Positions 7,346 through 15,593 are shown, counted from the stretch's first letter. The stretch is DNA of 40,461 nt from Streptomyces hayashii (GCF_024539815.1 NZ_JAHHIU010000010.1:1-40461), one strand, 5' to 3'. Notes: generated by a model not told the origin, from the sequence alone. Program-made: numbers and translations.

Positions 7346-7479
7346 GGCATGGACCGTGGGCCGCCGTCGATCCTGACCTGCCCGCGGGACCGGCCCGCGA
7401 GCGGCGCCGACGGCGGATCGCCGTCCAGGCGGTCGTCGAACGGCGGGGTGTCGAACAGGGGGGTGTCGAACAGGGGCAT
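7342..7479 (-). CDS. small ORF (45 aa) coupled to the methyltransferase
   Basis: An ATG with AAGAGG six bases upstream opens a 45-codon frame. Its stop codon overlaps the methyltransferase start as ATGA. The peptide begins MPLFDTPLFDTPPFDDRLDG, a near-perfect internal repeat of P-L-F-D-T, and then becomes Pro/Gly/Arg-rich. There is no signal peptide and no Cys. It may be a translation-coupling leader, or a genuine small protein or peptide substrate acted on by the methyltransferase. I know of no family with this motif. The frame is too short for default gene calling but its position and ribosome site support it. Confidence 0.55.
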   Translation of the reverse strand: MPLFDTPLFDTPPFDDRLDGDPPSAPLAGRSRGQVRIDGGPRSMP

Positions 7480-7656
7480 GGCGGGCCTCTTCACGCGGTG
7501 GGACGGTCCGGCGGAGCCCCTCCCGGGCCGCCGCCCCGGCGATCCTTCACCAGCGGCCGCCCGGACGCCCGAGGCGCGCCGAGCCTGAGCCGATCGGCCC
7601 TGCGGCCTTCCGACCCACGGTGCCGCGCCGGACGTCCGCCGACGTGGTTCGTGCCG

Positions 7657-7692
7657 CGCGCCCGCAGGTCCCCGAGGAGACCCGCGGGCGCA
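7657..7692 (-). terminator. Terminator after the NlpC/P60 gene
   Basis: Imperfect GC stem in the gap between the NlpC/P60 gene and the small ORF: GCGCCCGC-AGGTC on the left pairs with GACC-CGCGGGCGC on the right around CCCGAGGA. Each arm has one unpaired base. The remaining ~170 bp of the gap shows no further gene. Confidence 0.55.
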
Positions 7693-7708
7693 CGCGGAGG
7701 GCGCGACC

Positions 7709-8845
7709 TCAGCAGGTGGGGACGTCGGAGAGCCAGGCCGGGCCCTTGATGTAGATGTTGGTCAGCCAGGAGCCGTCGGTCAGCTTCGACCAGGCGTCGT
7801 TGGTGTACCCCTCCGCCGTCACCTCCTGGGCATGCGCCTGGCACACCACGTTGATCGTGGTCGGCTGCGCGAAGTAGCCGACGACCGCGGCGTTGACGTT
7901 CGGCTCGCTGTGGGTGCGCACCCCGGTGCCCCAGGTCTGGTGCGCCTTGCTGCCACCGGTCGGCGGCGGAGTGCTGCTGCCGCCGCAGTCCGGGATGCCG
8001 GGCAGCTCGGCCGGCCCCTTGATGTAGATGTTGGTCAGCCACGAGCCGTCGGCCAGTTTGGACCAGATGTCGTTGGTGTAGCCCTCGGCGGACACCTTCT
8101 CCGCGTGCTCCTGGCACTGCACCGACACCTGCGTCGGTCCGGCGAAGGTGTCCACCACCGAGGAGTTCACGCTCGGCGTCGAGTGGGTGCGCACACCCGT
8201 CCCCCAGGTCTCGAAGGTCGTGCCGCCGTCCGCGGGCGGCGGGGTCGGGGTGCCCGACCCGTTGATCCGGACCGCCCCGGCGTAGTCGCCGCCGGTACGG
8301 ACCGGCGCGACCCGGATGTGCGTGCCCGACTCGTACGCCTCGACCATCTGCCCGCCCCCCAGGTACATGGCGACGTGGTGGACGTGCCCGGCGCCCCAGA
8401 ACATCAGGTCGCCCGGCAGCAGCGGCGCGGTGCCCTGCGCGGCGGAGAAGCGGGCGGACGCCTGCGAGCTGTGGAACTGGTCGTTGGCCGTGCCGTTGAG
8501 CAGGTCCTTGCCGGTCGCCTGGTAGTACGCGTAGCGCATCAGGCCGGAACAGTCGAAGCCCTTGCGCTCGTTGTCGTGCGCGCTGTCGGGGTCGGAGCCG
8601 TCGTAGTAGCCGTAGGTGGCGCCCGGCGTGGCGCCGTGGCCGCCGCCCCAGCTGTACCAGACGCCGATCTGCGAACAGGCCGCGGCCACGGCGGCCTGCG
8701 CCGTGGCCGTCGCCCCCGGCGCGAGGACACCGCAGGAGGCCTCGGGCGCGGCGTGGGCCGGGGCGGAGAAGAACGCGGAGAGGGCCAGAACCGAGGCGCC
8801 CAGGATCGCGCCGCTGGTCCGGCGGCGCGTGCTGGTGATCTTCAA
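7709..8845 (-). CDS. secreted NlpC/P60 peptidoglycan hydrolase with two SH3-like repeats
   Basis: A 378-residue exported protein. The TTG start follows AAGGAAGAG; no ATG or GTG fits. A signal peptide ends near residue 31 (SAPAHA). The catalytic NlpC/P60 domain shows the Cys in GFDCSGLMRYAYY and the His in GHVHHVAMYLGGGQ. After a Pro/Gly linker come two ~78-residue repeats that begin TWGTGVRTHS and end WLTNIYIKGPA with a terminal Cys; these look like SH3b cell-wall-binding modules. Role: cutting peptide crosslinks in peptidoglycan outside the membrane. An ECF sigma gene lies 98 bp upstream on the same strand and may control it. Confidence 0.9.
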   Translation of the reverse strand: MKITSTRRRTSGAILGASVLALSAFFSAPAHAAPEASCGVLAPGATATAQAAVAAACSQIGVWYSWGGGHGATPGATYGYYDGSDPDSAHDNERKGFDCSGLMRYAYYQATGKDLLNGTANDQFHSSQASARFSAAQGTAPLLPGDLMFWGAGHVHHVAMYLGGGQMVEAYESGTHIRVAPVRTGGDYAGAVRINGSGTPTPPPADGGTTFETWGTGVRTHSTPSVNSSVVDTFAGPTQVSVQCQEHAEKVSAEGYTNDIWSKLADGSWLTNIYIKGPAELPGIPDCGGSSTPPPTGGSKAHQTWGTGVRTHSEPNVNAAVVGYFAQPTTINVVCQAHAQEVTAEGYTNDAWSKLTDGSWLTNIYIKGPAWLSDVPTC

Positions 8846-8906
8846 GGAACTCTTCCTTCGTCGACGTGACGTCACCGGCGTCTGCGGTGACGGCGGAGAG
8901 AACGGG

Positions 8907-8939
8907 CGTGTCGCACCCACCCCCGTGGGATGCGACACG
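8907..8939 (-). terminator. Hairpin between the ECF sigma gene and the NlpC/P60 gene
   Basis: A 9-bp perfect stem CGTGTCGCA/TGCGACACG closes over an inner CCCAC/GTGGG stem. It starts five bases past the sigma gene's stop codon on the minus strand. It probably terminates the sigma transcript, so the hydrolase may need its own promoter. A 10-bp palindrome GTGACGTCAC lies nearer the hydrolase start at 8867-8876. Confidence 0.65.
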
Positions 8940-8943
8940 CGGG

Positions 8944-9480
8944 CTAGAGGAGGAGTGCTGCGCGCATCTTGGCGAGGCCGCGCATGCGGTTGCGCTGAAC
9001 GGTGCCGCGGTGCGCGCCGAGCCGCTCCGCGGCAGTGTCGTGGCTGAGGCCTTCCAGATCCACGAGAATCACCGCGGCGGCCTCCTTTTCGGACAGCACC
9101 TTCAGCAGCGCGAGCGCGGTGGCGGACGCCTCGTAGCCGCCGAGTCCGCCGTCCCAGCCGGACTCGGGCAGCCGGTCGGTGGTGTGCTCCCGCCGGGAGG
9201 GCCGGGTCCAGGAGTCGCGCAGCAGGTTGGCCGCCACGGCGCACGTGTAGGCGTACGGATGCTGCTGCTGGGTCAGGCTCCGGGCGCGGGCTCGCCGGGA
9301 GAGCCGCAGATACGTCTCCTGGAGCAGGTCGTCGGCGTCGTGCGGATTCCCCGTCAGGGCCATGAGCCGTCTGCGCAGCCGCGGCATGTCGGCCGTGAAG
9401 GAGGCGTCGAACTCTCCCGGACTCATTCCCTCGTCGTCCGCGCACGGTGGCGGCGGACAGGAGGCGTTGCTGAACTCCAC
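8944..9480 (-). CDS. ECF (sigma-70 family) RNA polymerase sigma factor
   Basis: A 178-residue two-domain sigma factor. Region 2 reads LTGNPHDADDLLQETYLRLSRRAR followed by HPYAYTCAVAANLLRDSWTR (-10 recognition), and region 4 reads LSEKEAAAVILVDLEGLSHDTAAERLGAHRGTVQRNRMRGLAKMR. The GTG start has GGGGAG upstream. The N-terminus (residues 1-20) has two Cys in a Pro-rich stretch. No anti-sigma gene is adjacent. Between the NlpC/P60 gene and the VanX-like gene it fits a regulator of cell-wall functions, but the target set is inferred only from neighbours. Confidence 0.88.
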   Translation of the reverse strand: MEFSNASCPPPPCADDEGMSPGEFDASFTADMPRLRRRLMALTGNPHDADDLLQETYLRLSRRARARSLTQQQHPYAYTCAVAANLLRDSWTRPSRREHTTDRLPESGWDGGLGGYEASATALALLKVLSEKEAAAVILVDLEGLSHDTAAERLGAHRGTVQRNRMRGLAKMRAALLL

Positions 9481-9535
9481 TTCTTCTCCCCGTCGGTCGG
9501 ATGTGTCGTGCTCGGCCGAGTGATGCCCGCGGTGG

Positions 9536-10201
9536 TCAGGCCGTCGAGCAGGGCCGGGCGGCGGGGCCGTATCGGGCGGCCGGGGCGCTGAGCAGCAGGG
9601 CCCAGTACCGGTCGCCGTAGGACCAGTGCCACCATTCGGTCGGGTAGTTGACGAACCCCGACGCCGTGAGGGCCCGGGCCATCAGCGCCCGGTTCGCACG
9701 CGCCTCGGCGGCGATGCCGGGAGCCCCGGTGCGACAGGCGCCCGCGCTCTCCTCCGGAGTCGCGTTGACCTCGGTGCCCAGCGGCAGTTCACGGCCCTCC
9801 CGGTCGCACAGCGTCAGGTCGACGGCCCCGCCGCTGACGTGCGGCGCCACCTCCGGAGGAGAGATGTAGGCGCTCGCCAGCTCCCGGATCCGCTCGGGCG
9901 CCGCGTCCGGATGTGCCCGACGCATCGTCGCCGCGTACTGATCGAAGTAGCGCCGCTGGAGGTCCGGCGGCCGGTAGCCCTCCACCACCAGGAACCGCAC
10001 ACCGGCCGGCAGCATGCGCTGCGCCCGGACGAGCCGCCGCAGCGCGCCCGACCTCAGATGGGCGTAGCTGCCGTCGGCGTCGGCCTGCCGGTGGTCGAGC
10101 CGCAGGCCGCCGCTGCCGCGCAGGTCGACGAGCGGCTCACCGCATTCGTCCTCCGCGACGGCGGCGACCCGAGGGTCGGAGAGCGTGATGATGTCTGTCA
10201 C
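9536..10201 (-). CDS. VanX-like D-alanyl-D-alanine dipeptidase (peptidase M15)
   Basis: A 221-residue zinc peptidase of the M15D type. Zinc and catalytic motifs are present: PHVSGGAVDLTL (His and Asp ligands) and the Glu/His pair in NYPTEWWHWSYGDRYW. The FLVVEGYRPPDLQRRYFDQY segment with Arg is the usual substrate-site block. No signal peptide is present, so it is probably cytoplasmic and cleaves D-Ala-D-Ala. No vanH or vanA ligase is nearby, so it may serve cell-wall recycling or D-Ala use rather than glycopeptide resistance. The GTG start lacks a strong ribosome site and may be leaderless. Heptamer repeats of SARP style stand directly upstream. Confidence 0.85.
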   Translation of the reverse strand: MTDIITLSDPRVAAVAEDECGEPLVDLRGSGGLRLDHRQADADGSYAHLRSGALRRLVRAQRMLPAGVRFLVVEGYRPPDLQRRYFDQYAATMRRAHPDAAPERIRELASAYISPPEVAPHVSGGAVDLTLCDREGRELPLGTEVNATPEESAGACRTGAPGIAAEARANRALMARALTASGFVNYPTEWWHWSYGDRYWALLLSAPAARYGPAARPCSTA

Positions 10202-10221
10202 GGGAGAAGAGTCCCCCCGGC

Positions 10222-10250
10222 CGCTGCAAATGCTCTGCAGGTTGCCTGCA
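10222..10250 (-). promoter_or_regulatory. Candidate SARP-type operator: three heptamers at 11-bp spacing
   Basis: On the minus strand TGCAGGC, 4 bp, TGCAGAG, 4 bp, TGCAGCG. Heptameric direct repeats with 4-bp spacers are the hallmark of Streptomyces antibiotic regulatory protein sites. They sit 21 bp upstream of the dipeptidase start codon and just downstream of the AfsR/SARP gene. A fourth TGCAG copy at 10270-10276 is 23 bp further upstream, slightly off register. Confidence 0.6.
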
Positions 10251-10284
10251 AGCACTCGACCAGGCCTTCTGCAGCGGGGTCGGG

Positions 10285-13200
10285 CTACCGCGCGTCGACG
10301 GCCCGCTCCCGCGCCTCACGGCAGCCCAACTCCCGGAAGACCGCGATCGCCTCGGACCGGGCCGCCCGCGCGCGGGCCTCGTCCCCGTCCGCCGCCCACA
10401 CCTGCGCCAGATCCCGGACCGTGCGCGCCCGCCACAGCGGCAGCCGCAGCGCCTCCCAGCCCGCCAGCGCCCGCTCCAACGGCTCCCGGGCGCGGTCGGG
10501 TTCGCCGGCCGCCAGGTGCCGTTCGCCGAGGGTGCGCAGCACCAGCGCCTCGCCGAACCGGTCCTGTCGCTCGTGCGCCACCTCAAGACACCGGCCCAGC
10601 CGGGCGGCCGCCTCCTCCAGCCGGCCCTGCCGCAACTCCACCTTGGCCAGCGACTGTTCGGCGTACATCACACCGAACGTGTCCCGCAGGCCCGTGAAGA
10701 TGCGCAGCGCGTCGTGCAACAGCGGTTCGGCCCGCTCCAGCGCACCCTCCGCCCGGTGACACAGAGCCAGCGAACGCAGCGTGAGCGCCTCGCCGTGCCG
10801 GTCGGCCTGCGCGCGGTACAGCTCCAGCGCCCGGGTCAGGGCGTCCCAGGCCCGCGGACCGTCTCCCTGCTCCCGGTGCACGTAGCCGATGCCGTACAGC
10901 ACGCGGGCCAGAGCGCCGCGCTCGGCGTCCGGCCCGTACCGGTCGAGCGCCGCGTCGAGCAACCCCAGCGCCTCGGTGTACCGGGCCTGTTCACGCCGGG
11001 CCGTGCCCATCCCCGCCAGCGCCACCGCCGCCCCCTGCGAGGGACCCCCGCGCTCCTCGAACAGGCGCAGGGCTTCGCTGAACCGCGCGTACGACTCCTC
11101 GAACTCGTCCTGCTCGTAACAGAGTTGGCCCAGGCCGTTGAGCAGCCATGCCTCACCCTCGCCGTCCCCGCTGCGACGCACCGCCGCGATGGCCGCGGCG
11201 TGCGACCGGGACCAGGCGTCGAACTGGTTGTACAGCGCGGCCGAACTCGCGATCAGGGCCCCGGCCAGGTCGCGCGCGGGCCGGTCCAGCCCGTTGGCGG
11301 CGCAGTACTCCACCGCCGCCAGCAGCGAGGCCTGTTCGGCGGCGAACCACGCCGCCGGCCGCTCCAGCAACGACGCCTCGGTGTCCGCGTCCAGGGGGTG
11401 CACGGTCGCCGGCTGCGGGAAGTACCTGACCGCGCCGCCCGGGCCGCGCGCGGCCGCCTTCCTGGCGAGCCCCAGCCAGCAGCCCACCAGCCGCAGCACG
11501 GCCGCCTCGCGCTGCTCCGCGCTCTCCTCGGACAGACAGCGCTCACGGGCGTGTTCACGGGCCAGGTCGTGGATGCGGTAGCGGTTGCGGCCCGTGTCGT
11601 CCACGCCGATGACGTCGATGAAGTGGCAGTCCACCAGCCGCTCCACCGCCTCCTCGGCGTCCTCGGTGTCGATGTCCAGCAGGGGAGCGGCGATCCACCC
11701 CGCGAAGTCGGGCAGGTCGAGCAGGGCGAGACGGCGCAGCGCCCGGCGCTCCTGCGGGTCGAGGTCGGCGTAACCGAGCTCCAGGCTGGTGCGCAACTCC
11801 AGATCCCCGGCGCGCAGTTCGTTCAGCCGGCGGCGTTCGTCGCGCAGCCGCCCCGCGAGCTGTCCCGGCGCCCAGTGCGGGCGGGCGGCCAGCCGGGCTC
11901 CGGCGATGCGCACGGCCAGCGGCAGCCGGCCGCACAGCGCGACGATCTCGGCCGCCCGCTCGGGTTGCGCGCCGGTGCGCTCCCGACCGGCCACGCGCCG
12001 CAGGAGTTCCAGCGCCTCCTCCCCGTCCGGCACGGTCAGGTCCAGGTGGGCCGCGCCCTCCAGGGCCACCAGCCGACGGCGGCTCGTCACGAGCACCGCC
12101 GAGCCGGGCCCCGGCGGCAGCAGGGGCCGTACGTGCGCCTCGCCGGCCGCGTTGTCGAGGATCAGCAGGATGCGCCGGTGCCCGATGTGCGTGCGGTACA
12201 GGCCCGTGAGCTCCTCGGCGGAACCGGGCAGCGTCTTGGGGTCGACGCCCATGGCCCGCAGCAGCCGGGCGAGCGCGTCGGCCGGCTGAAGCGGCGCGGT
12301 GTCGGCGGCCCGCAGGTCTATGAACAGCCGTCCGTCGGGGAAGAGTTCGGCCGTGCGGTGACCGACGTGCACGGCCAGCGCGGTCTTGCCGGTACCGGAG
12401 CGCCCCGAGAGCACGCCGATCGGCGGCGCGGTGCGCTCGGTGTCGTCGACCTCGCGCAACAGCGCGTCGGCCCACTGGATCTGCTGCGTACGACCGACGA
12501 AGTCGGCGATGTCGGGCGGGAGATGGGAGGGCGCGGGGGCCGGGCGCACCGTCTGCCCGGGGAGCGTGCCGGGGGGACCGGCTGCCTGCCGCGCCTTCGC
12601 GGGCCCGGCCGGCTGCGGGGCGGGCGAGCGGGCTTCCGTGCCCAGCAGCGTGCTGTCGTTGGTCAGCACCGCCTTGTGCAGCGCCCGCAGTTCGGGACCG
12701 GCGTCGATGCCCAGTTCGTCGCGCAGTGCAGCGCGGCCCTCCTGGTACGTGCGCAGCGCGTCGGAGACCCTGCCGGTGCGGAACAGCGCCGTCATCAACT
12801 GGCCGCGCGGCCGCTCCCTGAGGGGGTGGGCGGCGACGTGCGCGAGAAGCGGTGCGATCGTCCGGTCCGCCCGTCCGAGCGTCAGATGCAGTCCGAAGGA
12901 CTCCTCCTGCGCGACGAGGCGCAGTTCCGCGAGCCGTGCCGCCTCGATCCGGGCGAACGACTGGCCGAGGCCTTCGAGGGCCTCCTGCCCGCGCCACAGT
13001 CCCAGCGCCGAGGCCAGCAGGTCGGCGGCCTCTTCCGGACGGCCGCCCGCGGCCGACGCCCGGCCCGCCGTGAGCAGTTGCTCGAACCGGCGGGCGTCGA
13101 CCTGGGAGGGGCCGAGTTCGGCGAGATAGCCGGGCGGCCTGGTCCGGATCGTCTCGGCGCCGCCCACGCGGGCCAGCGCACGGCGGACGGCGGAGACATG

Positions 13201-13395
13201 CGTGGCGACCAGGGCGGCGGCGGTCGCGGGAGCCTGCTCGTCCCAGACGAAGTCCACGAGCCGTTCGGTGGAGAGCACCTGGCCGAGGTGCACGACGAGC
13301 GCGGACAGCACGGCCAGCGGCCTGACCCCACCGAGCGGGGCCCGCCGGTCCCCTTCCCACACCTCGACCGGACCGAGTAGACGTACCTCGAACAT
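10285..13395 (-). CDS. AfsR/SARP family transcriptional regulator (SARP–NB-ARC–TPR)
   Basis: A 1036-residue large SARP. Residues 1-95 form an OmpR-type winged helix (MFEVRLLGPVEVWEGDR...VLSALVVHLGQVLSTERLVDFVWDEQAP), and ~100-245 a BTAD helical domain ending RTYQEGRAALRDELGIDAGPEL. An NB-ARC ATPase follows, with Walker A GVLSGRSGTGKTALAV and Walker B RILLILDNAA. The last ~330 residues are TPR-like helical repeats (AVALAGMGTARREQARYTEALGLLDAAL and others). The ATG follows GGGGA. Such proteins activate from heptamer repeats, with ATP and TPR ligands as control. A longer upstream frame is Arg-rich and rejected. The nearest candidate target is the adjacent VanX-like gene. Confidence 0.92.
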   Translation of the reverse strand: MFEVRLLGPVEVWEGDRRAPLGGVRPLAVLSALVVHLGQVLSTERLVDFVWDEQAPATAAALVATHVSAVRRALARVGGAETIRTRPPGYLAELGPSQVDARRFEQLLTAGRASAAGGRPEEAADLLASALGLWRGQEALEGLGQSFARIEAARLAELRLVAQEESFGLHLTLGRADRTIAPLLAHVAAHPLRERPRGQLMTALFRTGRVSDALRTYQEGRAALRDELGIDAGPELRALHKAVLTNDSTLLGTEARSPAPQPAGPAKARQAAGPPGTLPGQTVRPAPAPSHLPPDIADFVGRTQQIQWADALLREVDDTERTAPPIGVLSGRSGTGKTALAVHVGHRTAELFPDGRLFIDLRAADTAPLQPADALARLLRAMGVDPKTLPGSAEELTGLYRTHIGHRRILLILDNAAGEAHVRPLLPPGPGSAVLVTSRRRLVALEGAAHLDLTVPDGEEALELLRRVAGRERTGAQPERAAEIVALCGRLPLAVRIAGARLAARPHWAPGQLAGRLRDERRRLNELRAGDLELRTSLELGYADLDPQERRALRRLALLDLPDFAGWIAAPLLDIDTEDAEEAVERLVDCHFIDVIGVDDTGRNRYRIHDLAREHARERCLSEESAEQREAAVLRLVGCWLGLARKAAARGPGGAVRYFPQPATVHPLDADTEASLLERPAAWFAAEQASLLAAVEYCAANGLDRPARDLAGALIASSAALYNQFDAWSRSHAAAIAAVRRSGDGEGEAWLLNGLGQLCYEQDEFEESYARFSEALRLFEERGGPSQGAAVALAGMGTARREQARYTEALGLLDAALDRYGPDAERGALARVLYGIGYVHREQGDGPRAWDALTRALELYRAQADRHGEALTLRSLALCHRAEGALERAEPLLHDALRIFTGLRDTFGVMYAEQSLAKVELRQGRLEEAAARLGRCLEVAHERQDRFGEALVLRTLGERHLAAGEPDRAREPLERALAGWEALRLPLWRARTVRDLAQVWAADGDEARARAARSEAIAVFRELGCREARERAVDAR

Positions 13396-13814
13396 GAGTC
13401 CCCGATCGCTGTACCGTTCCCGCACCGCGGAGCGCGCCAACGATATCGGCGGACGTCGTTCGCGGGACGCCGGGCGCCGGGCCGCCTGGCCGGATCCGGC
13501 CGGTGCCCCGCAGCGGACACCTCCTCGCGCGCGCCGGGCGCCGGGGCGGACACCGCGGCCCGTCAACCCCCGCCCGTGACGGCACTTGGCTGGATCCGGT
13601 GGGCGCGAGACGGGTGGCTCGTCCGAGGGACGGTGCGCGGACGGCGTTCGTATGAGTCCGCCGGCCCGGAAAAACCGTTCGGATCCGGCGTCATACGAAC
13701 GCGCCGCCGAGAGCGTCAACGGCTCGAAAGCACCGCCTCGCTCGATCGTGCCCCTGCTCGATCAGCTTCCGTTTTCCACCGCTCTCCGTTCGATCCGTCT
13801 CCGGGAGGGAGCCG
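13396..13814. other. Divergent intergenic region with a long inverted repeat
   Basis: This 419-bp gap lies between the leftward SARP gene and the rightward lipoprotein gene and should hold both promoters. The clearest element is a perfect 12-bp inverted repeat GCGTTCGTATGA (13644-13655) and its complement (13691-13702), separated by 35 bp. The heptamer CTCGATC occurs twice and TTCGATC once between 13740 and 13797. I see no open frame with gene-like composition. Confidence 0.6.
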
Positions 13815-14870
13815 ATGAAGCGCACCGACGCCGCCCGCCGGCCGACCGTGAACACCGTCGCCGACACCACCGCGACCGCACCGTCCACGGCCTCGCGCCC
13901 GGCACGACCGGCACGCCTGCCGGGGCGCCTGCCACGGCGCGTGACCGCCACGATGTCCGTGGTCGCGGCCGTCGCCTCCCTCGCCCTGACCGCCTGCACG
14001 GCGGACGGCGACACGGCCGCCCGCACCTCGCGGGCCGCCGTCGCCGAAGCCTCCGCGGCGCGGCCGGAACTCAGCTGGGCCGAGGATCTGCGGATCTCCG
14101 ACGCCGAACAGCACCTCATCACGCAGTGCATGAAGGCGCACGGATTCCGCTTCTGGGACGAGCAGCGGCTGAGCCTGGCCGAAAGCCGCCCCCTCGGCTA
14201 TGTCCAGGACGACGTGCACTGGGCGCGCACCTACGGCTACGGCAGCCGGATCCTGTCCAAGGAGGACCGAGCCCGCCTCGGAAACCCCAACATCGCCTAC
14301 CGCAAGGCCCTTTCCGCGGACCGGCAGCGCGCCTACGACGCCGCGATGGACGGCGGCCGCGAGGCCGAGCTCCTGAGGGCCGAGGCGCCCACCGGCGGCA
14401 CGATCACCAAGCCGTCCGGCGGATGCACCGGCGAGGCCGAGAAGACGCTGTACGGCGACCCGGCGAAGTGGTTCGCGGCCGACACGACCGTCAGCAACCT
14501 CCGCCCCCTGTACGTGGACAAGCTGCTGAAGGACGGGCAGTTCACCCGCGCGGTGCGCGCATGGTCGCGCTGTATGCGGGATGCCGGCCACCCCTACGCC
14601 GACCCGGCCGAGGCCCGCCAGGCGACCCGCGAGCACAGCGCACAGCAGAGCCCGGCCGAGGAGGCTCGTGCCTTCGCGACCGAGACCCGTATCGCGGTCG
14701 CCGACGCCACCTGCGCCCGCACCGCCTCCCTCCGCTCGATCGGCCAACGCCGAGAGGCGCACTACGTCGCCGAACTCACCGGCAGGTACGGCAAAGCCCT
14801 CGACGCCTACACACGGACGAAGCGGCTCGCGCTCACCCGCGCCGAGCGGATCGTCACCGCCCGCACCTGA
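13815..14870 (+). CDS. putative lipoprotein, unknown function
   Basis: A 351-residue exported protein. The strong GGGAGGGAG ribosome site supports this ATG, giving an unusually long 46-residue basic leader before the hydrophobic stretch MSVVAAVASLALTAC; Cys61 fits a lipobox (LTAC). An internal ATG at codon 47 would give a normal short lipoprotein signal but has a weaker ribosome site. The mature part is mostly helical, with Cys pairs in ITQCMKAHGFRFWDEQ, SGGCTGEAEK, RCMRDAGHPYADP and DATCARTASL, a pattern I associate with a family of actinobacterial lipoproteins of unknown role. It precedes two secreted I36-like genes in the same direction, possibly co-regulated. Confidence 0.8.
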   Translation: MKRTDAARRPTVNTVADTTATAPSTASRPARPARLPGRLPRRVTATMSVVAAVASLALTACTADGDTAARTSRAAVAEASAARPELSWAEDLRISDAEQHLITQCMKAHGFRFWDEQRLSLAESRPLGYVQDDVHWARTYGYGSRILSKEDRARLGNPNIAYRKALSADRQRAYDAAMDGGREAELLRAEAPTGGTITKPSGGCTGEAEKTLYGDPAKWFAADTTVSNLRPLYVDKLLKDGQFTRAVRAWSRCMRDAGHPYADPAEARQATREHSAQQSPAEEARAFATETRIAVADATCARTASLRSIGQRREAHYVAELTGRYGKALDAYTRTKRLALTRAERIVTART

Positions 14871-14965
14871 CCCGGCTCGCCGCCCCTGCTGAACCGGCTT
14901 CCAGCCCGCTCCTGTCCCGGCTCACCGCCGGCACCCTCCCGATCAGGCAGAACAGGAAATCCGAC

Positions 14966-15448
14966 ATGCGCAAACCGACCGCCTCCCTCGCCACGCTCGG
15001 ACTGGCCACCCTGGCTCTCACGGCTCTGGGCGTCGCCCTTCCCGCGACCGCCCAGGCGAGCGCGGCCTGCGACGCCAACTGGAACAGCCACGGCCGCGAC
15101 GGCAACGTGCGGGCCTGGCGGGACATCAACTGCCAGGGCGAGCTCCTGGGCGTGACCCCCGGCAGCGACCCGGACTGGTGGGACACGACAGGCCCCTTCC
15201 AGGGCAACGACGGCGACGCCGCCTCCTCCGTCATGAACAGCGGGTACGTCGGCGGCAAGGACGTGGTCGCCTTCTACTTCCGCCTCAACTACCTCGACAC
15301 GGGATACGGCTGCCTCAAGCCCGGCGAGCTCTACGTGGACGACCTGACGCGCAACCGGTTCACCAACGGCCACACCATGAACGACAGCATCGTGTCGCAC
15401 ACCTGGGTGAGGGAGAGCGCCTGCGCGCCCGGCTCCTTCATCAGCTGA
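14966..15448 (+). CDS. secreted I36-inhibitor-like protein, copy 1
   Basis: A 160-residue secreted protein. A signal peptide (MRKPTASLATLGLATLALTA...) ends near residue 33 (AQASA). The mature ~127 residues show four Cys (CDANW, INCQG, YGCLKPG, ESACAPG), enough for two disulfides, and the strand pattern GNVRAWRDINCQGELLGVTPG...DAASSVMNSGY, typical of the beta/gamma-crystallin-like peptidase-inhibitor I36 family. The function is probably extracellular protease inhibition or binding. A second copy follows 146 bp downstream. The ribosome site is modest (CAGGAAAT). Family assignment is by pattern only. Confidence 0.8.
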   Translation: MRKPTASLATLGLATLALTALGVALPATAQASAACDANWNSHGRDGNVRAWRDINCQGELLGVTPGSDPDWWDTTGPFQGNDGDAASSVMNSGYVGGKDVVAFYFRLNYLDTGYGCLKPGELYVDDLTRNRFTNGHTMNDSIVSHTWVRESACAPGSFIS

Positions 15449-15593
15449 GGCGCGGGGGCCGCGCCCCGGCCTCCCCGGTCTTCCGGGCCCTCGTGCCACG
15501 GATCACGCTCCGCGACGACCTTCGCGGCGATTCCCTCTCATCACCTTCATCACTTTCACCACGCCTCCGACGAGGCAGAACAGGACGTCCGTC

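Noticed and set aside
9536..10201. Vancomycin-resistance cluster around the VanX-like gene
   Set aside because: No vanH, vanA-type ligase or VanRS pair is nearby, so the gene alone does not support glycopeptide resistance.
10516..13380. 954-codon plus-strand open frame opposite the SARP gene
   Set aside because: It is the antisense shadow of a gene with clear SARP, NB-ARC and TPR motifs. Its product is Arg/Gly/Gln-rich with no domain.
13815..13953. Start of the lipoprotein gene at the internal ATG 13953
   Set aside because: It would give a more normal signal peptide, but the upstream ATG has a much stronger ribosome site. The question is left open in the feature text.
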